The translations under genes and the position numbers were made by a program. Under the pieces are notes generated by a model that did no database searches, was not told the origin of the DNA, and worked only from the letters and a program-made list of their open reading frames with translations. Positions 58,077 through 64,000 of a stretch of DNA of 64,000 nucleotides are shown one piece after another; positions within the stretch are counted from its first letter, which is position 1; each line of letters begins with the position of its first letter. Source of the DNA: Trinickia mobilis (lineage in GTDB: Bacteria; Pseudomonadota; Gammaproteobacteria; Burkholderiales; Burkholderiaceae); the NCBI RefSeq assembly GCF_017315705.1, contig NZ_JAFLRF010000016.1, positions 62,001-126,000 of the forward strand, given 5' to 3'.

Positions 58077-59304
58077 GATTTCTGAATCTTTTTTTGTATG
58101 CCGGATGATAAGAACTCACTTGACAACTGGAACCATGAAAAACCAATTTCCTAATCTCTTATGTTGCGATGTTGGCATGACGAAAACATCGAAATTTCAT
58201 CGGGCGCCAGCCCTAACAGTCGGTGCGAACGGTCGCCACGAACAACGACTCCTCACGCCTTTAGCAATGTGAGAGATGCATTTGAGACGCCAAGTCGGAT
58301 TGACATCATCGCGACCGGATGAGTGTCTTCCACCGGCACCGATCGTGATTCCGAGCAGCTGCTGTCGATCACACCGGTCCCGGGAATCACGAGTGAACTC
58401 AAGAAACGTGACAGTATCGAGCATCTACATCACGCTCCCCGGAACGGAAGTTGCAACTTCGTTTCAAGAGTCCGCCTCGCATCTTCAGGCCCAACTTAGC
58501 ACTGACACGCGCGCGCACGTGTCCTTCGCCTTGTGGTGCCTGTCGACAAGTTGGCGAGGCAGCGACATCGAGTTCACGTGAAGTAAGGAAGCCCAGAATC
58601 GAATCGATGCGAACGAACCGATACAGCGACTCCTTGGTAGCAAACGCAGCTCATGTGCGAGGTGCATTTCAACGGCCGGCTACCGGCACGTCGAGCAGGC
58701 GACAGTTGGACAGAGCGGATGGTCGACTTGGCATCGTGTAGCGAGTTCTGACCCAACTGACGCGTAACCATAGATCAAGCTCTACGAAAACGAAACCGTG
58801 GCTTTAGCCATACTTCGTTTGTTTGAACATTCTTACGCTCGTTGCTTGCCGTCGAACGAGTCGATGGACGCATGCTGCGTCGGCTTCCGATCGACCTTAG
58901 GACAGTTTCGCCGGGCAACGGCTGAAGCCGAGCCAGTACGTCGAGAGCGAAGAGAGTGGCCCGCAGGCACTCGTGGTGCCGTCGCCCACTACGAATGGGC
59001 TGCATCTGGCTGCGTCGATGGAGGCGGCAGCCACCTTGGCGTGGGCCGCTCGCGAAACGCAGGTCGGGCGACGAAAGGGTGTTCAAGTGAACGAAATGGA
59101 AACTGCGGGATGGTTACATCCTTACCGCGCACCACCTATTGTTCGAGCTGATGTTGGTGCACACGAGGTCGTCTGACGTTGTGTTCGCCTGTTTTGGGTT
59201 CGCGAATAAGATCACGACGGCACCGCGAGAGCAGCCACGTACATTAGCCTGACCGGTCGGCGGCTTGATGCTCGATGAGCGAGCTGCCAAGCCGTGCCCC
59301 CCTC
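58077..59304. other. 1.2-kb tract without a recognisable gene
   Basis: Between the C-terminal-domain gene and mbtH, both on the minus strand, no frame has family-like content or a good start. Short frames such as 58798-59151 (+) and 58775-59086 (-) look like chance. Direct searching for the missing front part of the PLP paralogue by eye found none. It may be a decayed gene, a regulatory region or an excised element. Confidence 0.4.
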
Positions 59305-59511
59305 TTAGTGAACGGTCTCGATAAGACTCCTGGGGCGCATATCGGTCCAGTTTTCCTTGACGAATTCTAGGCAACGCTCCTTGGCCTCCGGGCCGAATTT
59401 TGCATTCCAACCTTCGGGAATCGCCACGTATTCTGGCCAAAGAGAGTGCTGACCTTCATCATTGACCAAAACGAAGAAAGTCGCGTCCTTGTTGTCAAAC
59501 GGGCTAGTCAT
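59305..59511 (-). CDS. MbtH-family protein
   Basis: A 68-residue MbtH-like protein, a small partner that binds and activates adenylation domains of peptide synthetases. Hallmarks: NDEGQHSLWP (17-26, with the conserved Ser-Leu-Trp-Pro), PEGW (32-35) and WTDMRPRSL (55-63). The ATG at 59511 has a GGAG site 8 bases upstream; a longer frame to 59640 has none. It is divergent from the PLP enzyme gene. Its presence implies an NRPS nearby, which is not in the window. Confidence 0.93.
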   Translation of the reverse strand: MTSPFDNKDATFFVLVNDEGQHSLWPEYVAIPEGWNAKFGPEAKERCLEFVKENWTDMRPRSLIETVH

Positions 59512-59701
59512 TTGGATTCTCCATCGAGACTCAATAGATGCGGATAGATGCGCCCGAAGATTCAGGCACCGGCCGATTGTAGGGTATGTCGATGCGTATG
59601 GGCATCGTGGCGAAGATGCTCGCTTCGACTTCGTGTACATCTTTTCGCGTTAACTGGATCGAAGCTGCGTCGCCCCATCAATATGTGATCCACCATGTGA
59701 G
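59512..59701. promoter_or_regulatory. Divergent control region, mbtH / biosynthetic operon
   Basis: A 190-base gap between the starts of mbtH and the PLP enzyme gene. It should hold the promoter of the PLP-panD-oxygenase-acyl-ligase operon. No operator could be named. Confidence 0.4.
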
Positions 59702-61888
59702 ATGGGGGGCGGTTCAACGACTATGGACGTACTGGAAACAATGTTTCGCTCATCCGCGACGAGCGATGAAGCTGGTTCACGATTGCGTATAGGTATCGAG
59801 AGCCTGAGCAGCAGCCCCGTCCTTGCCTCGCTTGCTTCCGGATTACAAATTCGCGGGGGCGGCCACGACGCGCCGGCGCTGACCATAACGGCCAATGAAA
59901 TACGGCTGGGCGACGGCTTTCTTGCATACGGCGAGGCGGCGGAGCTCGTGTTGCGGTACGCATGCGAGGTTTCATTGTTGAGGCGCCTGGGTGTTGTCGA
60001 TCGCGTGCTGATGGTGCTGATGGCGGCGCGCGTTACGGGCCTGATCGTTGCGAATACGAGCCTCGAAAAACGGAACCTGTATCTGCAGCAGGCGCCTGCA
60101 CAACTGCTCGACGCCATCAACGGATTGGAGGAACCGCTTTCTCCCAAGCGTGTGCCGCAGGTCGCGAGTGCGCTGCTCGAGCTAGAGGGGACGACACTGC
60201 CGCGCTGCGATCCCGAAGAGATCGCTGCGAAGCTGCGTGAATATTCGGAGCTCTGTGCGCCCACGGAGTTCCTGCTCCTGCAAGGCGGCGATTCGCGATT
60301 GGCATGCAATCCGGTGAGCGGGCGCAACATGTATGGCTGTCAGCCTTTTCCTGAGGCCGCGGATTACATTACATTCGCCTCTTCGACTGCGACCTCGATC
60401 TCGGAGAAGGCTTATGCTGCCGTCGAGCACTGTCGTCGTCGTTTGTTGTCGCGGACGATCGCAGGCGATTTGCCTCGAGCCATCGAGCAGGAATTCGAGG
60501 CTGTTCGCGACGAACTCATCCGTTTTTTGGGTCTCACGCATGGTCGAATCGATGTTGCGTTGTCGCCTTCAGGGACCGACTCGCATTTGCAGGCGTTCCA
60601 GATCGCGCGAATGAAGGCGGGTTCGAGGCCAGTTTTCAGCATTGTGGCCGCACCGAACGAGACAGGCTCGGGCGTCGCCTTGGCAGTTACAGGACGTCAT
60701 TTTGCGAACTACACTGCACTCGATTGCAGTGTCTCGCGCGGCGCCGCTATCGATGAACTCGGTGGCGACGACGTTACGCTCGCGTCCGTCCAGATTCGAG
60801 ATGCGGCGGCCCGGCCATTGAGTGCCGACTCTTTTGTCGAGGCGGTGACGCCGTTGATCACGCAGGCCCATCATGCCGGCCGATTCGTCCTGCTCCAGGT
60901 GCCCGATGTCTCGAAGACCGGGATCGCGACGCCTGGGCCCAGAAAGCTGCGCAAGCTTGTCGAGGCGTTTCCTGACAACTTGCTGGTTGTCGTAGATGCC
61001 TGTCAAATGCGGGTTGCGAACGACGTCGTCGCCGAGTACATCGATCTCGGCGCGCTGGTCTGCGTGACTGCGTCGAAGTTTTTCACGGCACCGCCGTTTG
61101 CGGGTGCGCTTTTGATCCCCTGCGCGCATGCTTCGGGCGATCGCGCGCCGACGAGGTTGGCTTCAGGCTGTCGGGCCTATTTTGCAATGACGGATTGGCC
61201 GACCAGCTGGACCGCTGCGGCCAGCCTACCTGTCAGCGTCAATCTCGGCGTATTGCTTCGCTGGCGTGCGGGGCTGCACGAAATGCTCGAATTCGAGCGT
61301 GTTCCGCCTGCCGCCCGAATCCACATTCTTGCGTCGCTTGGTGGCGCGATCGCCATGTCGATCGAACATGCGGCCATGCTCGAGCCAGTCGAGTCGCCGA
61401 GCCGTGTGCAGGTCCAGGAGGCGGTGCGCGGTGAATGGGATGAGGTGCAAAGCATCTTTTCGTTTCGGGTTCGCCGGGCCGCGTCGGAATCGCACGACTT
61501 CCTGACGCTCGCCGAATTGCGCTGTCTTCATAAAAAGATGAACGAGGACGTCACGGACATGCTGCGTCCGGATAGCTCGCCCGATGAACGCAGACTCGCA
61601 CAATTGCGGTGTCATATCGGCCAGCCGGTCGCGCTTGCGGACGCTGCCTCGGACGATGGGCCCGCGGCGCTGCGCATTTCGACAAGCGCGCGGCTTGTCT
61701 CGCATATCTGGGCGCAGGGCGACGCGGCAACTGCCCATGTGCGTCTCGTCGGTGCGATCGCCGATGTCAGCGATGTGCTCGCGAAGCTCGCGCTTTTGCT
61801 ACGGCAGATGTTTGGTCAACGTGGCACGAACCTTCATTCGACGAGACCGCAAGAGCCCGTCTCCGACTGCAAGGTGAGCGCCGTCTGA
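59702..61888 (+). CDS. PLP-dependent enzyme, fold type I, with long N- and C-terminal extensions
   Basis: A 728-residue protein. The centre (about 220-560) is a fold-type I PLP enzyme: SGTDSH (290-295) near the phosphate site, Asp432 in VVVDACQ for the pyridine nitrogen, and Lys459 in TASKFFTAPPF as the Schiff-base lysine. An N-terminal region of roughly 200 residues and a C-terminal domain of about 150 have no family I know; the C-terminal one recurs alone at 57537. It could be a decarboxylase, aminotransferase or Cys/Ser lyase-like enzyme. It leads an operon with panD, so a role in making an unusual amino acid is likely. The start is ATG 59702 or 59723. Confidence 0.8.
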   Translation: MGGGSTTMDVLETMFRSSATSDEAGSRLRIGIESLSSSPVLASLASGLQIRGGGHDAPALTITANEIRLGDGFLAYGEAAELVLRYACEVSLLRRLGVVDRVLMVLMAARVTGLIVANTSLEKRNLYLQQAPAQLLDAINGLEEPLSPKRVPQVASALLELEGTTLPRCDPEEIAAKLREYSELCAPTEFLLLQGGDSRLACNPVSGRNMYGCQPFPEAADYITFASSTATSISEKAYAAVEHCRRRLLSRTIAGDLPRAIEQEFEAVRDELIRFLGLTHGRIDVALSPSGTDSHLQAFQIARMKAGSRPVFSIVAAPNETGSGVALAVTGRHFANYTALDCSVSRGAAIDELGGDDVTLASVQIRDAAARPLSADSFVEAVTPLITQAHHAGRFVLLQVPDVSKTGIATPGPRKLRKLVEAFPDNLLVVVDACQMRVANDVVAEYIDLGALVCVTASKFFTAPPFAGALLIPCAHASGDRAPTRLASGCRAYFAMTDWPTSWTAAASLPVSVNLGVLLRWRAGLHEMLEFERVPPAARIHILASLGGAIAMSIEHAAMLEPVESPSRVQVQEAVRGEWDEVQSIFSFRVRRAASESHDFLTLAELRCLHKKMNEDVTDMLRPDSSPDERRLAQLRCHIGQPVALADAASDDGPAALRISTSARLVSHIWAQGDAATAHVRLVGAIADVSDVLAKLALLLRQMFGQRGTNLHSTRPQEPVSDCKVSAV

Positions 61889-61953
61889 CACTGAGGCCCT
61901 AGAACAGGCTTGTATTTTCATCAAAGCAAACGGAATACGGACAGGAGTTGGAT

Positions 61954-62346
61954 ATGCGACGCATCATGCTGAAATCGAAGATTCACCGGGCCACCGTCAC
62001 CCAGTGCGAATTGCATTACGAAGGGTCCTGCGCGATCGACGAAGACCTGCTCGAGGCTGCCAACATTCTCGAGAACGAGCAAGTTGATATCTGGAACATC
62101 AACAATGGAGAGCGATTCACGACGTATGCGATTCGCGGCGAGCGCGGGAGCGGCATGATTTCGCTAAACGGCTCAGCAGCGCGCCGTGCCGAAGTGGGCG
62201 ATCTCGTGATCATCGCCTCGTTCGCCGTGGTTGAAGACGCCGACTGCCGCTCAGGAACGCACAGGCCGATGCTTGTGTTTGTCGATGGCGACAACCAGAT
62301 GAATGGCGCGCGCGATCATGTGCCGGTCCAGGCGCTCGAGGTCTGA
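61954..62346 (+). CDS. panD: Aspartate 1-decarboxylase (PanD)
   Basis: A 130-residue pyruvoyl enzyme that converts aspartate to beta-alanine. Self-cleavage site Gly24-Ser25 ([11 protein letters not shown]), Lys9, Arg54 and Tyr58 all lie at the numbers known for the E. coli enzyme, so it should be active. CAGGAG lies 7 bases before ATG 61954; a TTG at 61948 is an alternative. It begins 65 bases after the PLP enzyme gene and 28 bases before the oxygenase gene. Because it lies inside a biosynthetic operon, the beta-alanine is probably for the peptide product and not for pantothenate. Confidence 0.92.
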   Translation: MRRIMLKSKIHRATVTQCELHYEGSCAIDEDLLEAANILENEQVDIWNINNGERFTTYAIRGERGSGMISLNGSAARRAEVGDLVIIASFAVVEDADCRSGTHRPMLVFVDGDNQMNGARDHVPVQALEV

Positions 62347-62374
62347 AGGCTCGGGTACGCGAGAAGGGGAATCC

Positions 62375-63262
62375 ATGCCATTGAGCAACACTGGTGCGTT
62401 GTCGATCGAGCGCGTGAGTCACATCTCCGCGGAGACGTTTGTCAAGGAATACATCGCCAGAAATCGGCCTGTCATTGTCACTGATGCGATGAACGGCTGG
62501 GCCGCACGAGAAAAGTGGACGCCACAATATTTTTCGAATGTATTGGGGGACCTCGAGACACAGGTCTATAACGACTTGTTTGATCTCGTCGACATCAAGA
62601 CGCTTGCCGAGTACTTTGCTGACAACTTTGGCCCCAAAGCGGCAGGCAATCCGCTCGAGTATGTGCGCTGGTACAGCAAGCTGAAGGAGATCGACTATTT
62701 CCCATGGGCAGACGAAGCATTTGCCAGGTTGAAGAACGACTGGAGCATGCCTTATTTCCTGCCGCGGACCGGCTACGTGGTTCCCGCGTGTCGGCCGCCC
62801 GCTGAGTTGAGCTCCGAGCGTTCGCTGTTTCCTTATCGAGGCCTGTTCATTTCGGGGCGAGGCGCGCGCACCCGGCTTCATCGCGACCCATGGACCACAG
62901 CCGCTGTGCTTTGCCAGTTTCACGGTGAAAAGAGACTCGCCATGTTTGCGCCGGAGCACGAGCGCCATCTGTCGGATGGCCGCGGCGGTTACCTCGACGT
63001 TCTCAGGTCGGGCGACGCGGCTCCGAAGCCGGAACCCGTGGTTAAGCCCACCTACGTCGATACGCTCGTGCCGGGCGAAATCGTGTTGATCCCGGGCGGA
63101 TGGCTGCACGACGCGGAAACGCTTTCGGATTCGATTTCAGCAACCTGGAATTTCGTTCACGAAACGCAAGCTGCGGCACTCGAAGACTACGTGGCGCAGC
63201 ATCCGGACGATTCGGAGCTAGAGGTGATGCGCTTCTTCAGTCGGACCTGTTCGACGTCGTAA
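62375..63262 (+). CDS. JmjC/cupin-8 family iron oxygenase
   Basis: A 295-residue Fe(II)/2-oxoglutarate-type oxygenase of the cupin_8/JmjC group. The metal triad is visible: His169 and Asp171 in TRLHRDPW, and His245 in GGWLHDAETL. SISATWNFV closes the barrel. Relatives hydroxylate amino acid side chains, free or bound to a carrier protein. GAAGGGGA precedes the ATG at 62375, so the longer frame to 62303 is not used. It is the third gene of the operon; it could hydroxylate an amino acid used in the product, which is an inference. Confidence 0.87.
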   Translation: MPLSNTGALSIERVSHISAETFVKEYIARNRPVIVTDAMNGWAAREKWTPQYFSNVLGDLETQVYNDLFDLVDIKTLAEYFADNFGPKAAGNPLEYVRWYSKLKEIDYFPWADEAFARLKNDWSMPYFLPRTGYVVPACRPPAELSSERSLFPYRGLFISGRGARTRLHRDPWTTAAVLCQFHGEKRLAMFAPEHERHLSDGRGGYLDVLRSGDAAPKPEPVVKPTYVDTLVPGEIVLIPGGWLHDAETLSDSISATWNFVHETQAAALEDYVAQHPDDSELEVMRFFSRTCSTS

Positions 63263-63277
63263 CCGAGTAACCAGACC

Positions 63278-64000
63278 ATGGCAGATATTTCGTTGCACGA
63301 GACCGGCAACCTGGTCGCGCACTTTAATTGGCGCGCAGATTGCCATCCCGACAAGATTCTCTACACCTTTCTCAAAGAAGACGGGGAGGAAATCCACGTC
63401 ACGTTTGCGGAGCTCAGGGAGGCGGCGAGGCGAATTGCTGCCTCGTTAAGATCGAACGGCGTGCAGGAGAATTGCCCGGTCCTTCTGCTTTTTCATCCCG
63501 GCATTGAATACATTCATGCCTTTTTTGGGTGCCTCTTTGCGGGTGCGATACCGGTTCCTGCCTACCCGCCTGTTCATGCCCGCCAGTTCAACCGGTTGAA
63601 TGCGGTCATCGAAGACGCACAAGCGGACTTTGCGCTGACCGGGCCGGACGAGTTCGAGCAAATCCGGGCGCGGAGTACTGTTAACTGTAGGCTTTCGATT
63701 CCGAACTATCTGGTCCTCGACGAGCAGATGTACGGCGAACACGGTTTGGAGACGCCGAACGCAGACGGCGCAAGCGTCGCATTTCTTCAATACACGTCGG
63801 GCTCGACCGGCAAGCCGAAGGGCGTCATGGTTACGCACCGGAATCTTTGCGCGAACCTGGGCTCGATTGTGGAGGCAGCTGAACTCACCGCAGACGATGT
63901 CATGGTCTTCTGGCTGCCGCCTTACCACGACTTCGGACTGATCGGCGGCATCCTCGCGCCGATGTTCGTCGGCGCACGCTCTGTGCTGATGCGTCCGTCC
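63278..64000 (+). CDS. Fatty acyl-AMP ligase, N-terminal part (cut by window end)
   Basis: The frame from ATG 63278 stays open to the window end (241 codons seen). It has the adenylate-forming core P-loop TSGSTGKPKG (173-182) and the motif LPPYHDFGLIGG (213-224), which marks fatty acyl-AMP ligases. These activate a free fatty acid and pass it to a carrier domain, often as the first module of a lipopeptide or polyketide synthase. Whether this is a stand-alone enzyme or the start of a large fused protein cannot be seen. The gap to the oxygenase gene is 15 bases. Confidence 0.9.
   Translation, partial: MADISLHETGNLVAHFNWRADCHPDKILYTFLKEDGEEIHVTFAELREAARRIAASLRSNGVQENCPVLLLFHPGIEYIHAFFGCLFAGAIPVPAYPPVHARQFNRLNAVIEDAQADFALTGPDEFEQIRARSTVNCRLSIPNYLVLDEQMYGEHGLETPNADGASVAFLQYTSGSTGKPKGVMVTHRNLCANLGSIVEAAELTADDVMVFWLPPYHDFGLIGGILAPMFVGARSVLMRPS

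Noticed and set aside
58775-59151. Short open frames on both strands before mbtH
   Set aside because: They overlap each other, have no family content and no good starts.
52507-64000. A second attachment site matching the tRNA-Val 3-prime end
   Set aside because: I found no copy of the tRNA end in the rest of the window; it may lie beyond the right edge.

Overview
The window is GC-rich, densely coded and typical of a betaproteobacterium of the Burkholderiaceae (Burkholderia in the broad sense, including Paraburkholderia, Trinickia and related genera). The basis is the protein sequences and conserved blocks such as ompR-envZ, ispD-ispF beside mfd, and tig-clpP-clpX-lon-hupB-tRNA-Val. The species cannot be named from the sequence alone.

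From 1 to about 52.6 kb the window is chromosomal core. 0.1-8.8 kb holds a purine-catabolism and transport group: 5-hydroxyisourate hydrolase, an 8-oxoguanine deaminase-type amidohydrolase, a LysR regulator and a BMP-type nucleoside ABC importer (ATPase, two permeases, binding protein) closed by a strong terminator. 8.8-22.7 kb holds dodecin, a beta-hydroxyacid dehydrogenase, a sensor kinase followed by a hybrid sensor kinase, MscL, a chemotaxis receptor, a methyltransferase, a pspA / TPR membrane protein / flavin monooxygenase group, and a ribbon-helix-helix protein. 22.7-36.3 kb holds a class A penicillin-binding protein flanked on both sides by matching 35-bp DnaA-box pairs, a threonine dehydratase, argE, mfd, ispD, ispF, ahpC, envZ and ompR. 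36.5-45.1 kb holds a DUF1800/DUF1501 secreted-protein pair, a squalene/phytoene synthase-like gene, tRNA-Leu, a class II aldolase with a ketopantoate reductase-like partner, a MarR regulator and glycerate kinase. 45.3-52.6 kb is the protein quality-control block.

The character changes after tRNA-Val (52.5 kb). A tRNA-adjacent P4-type integrase is broken by two frameshifts and has lost its catalytic half. It is followed by lower-density sequence and then by a natural-product locus that runs off the right edge. This locus holds a compact SerK/SbnI-like protein (candidate free-serine kinase), a Sfp-type phosphopantetheinyl transferase, a cyclic-peptide-type ABC exporter, a free-standing copy of the C-terminal domain of a PLP enzyme, an MbtH protein, and an apparent operon. 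The operon reads: 728-residue PLP enzyme, aspartate 1-decarboxylase (panD), JmjC/cupin oxygenase, then a fatty acyl-AMP ligase cut by the window end.

Read together, this is most simply the front end of a lipopeptide or lipo-peptide/polyketide assembly line. The acyl-AMP ligase would activate a fatty acid, PanD would supply beta-alanine, the PLP enzyme and the SerK-like protein would supply unusual amino acids, the JmjC enzyme would hydroxylate, MbtH and the PPTase would serve the NRPS, and the ABC protein would export the product. The NRPS/PKS modules themselves are not in the window, so the product is inferred. I do not recognise the combination as a known pathway.
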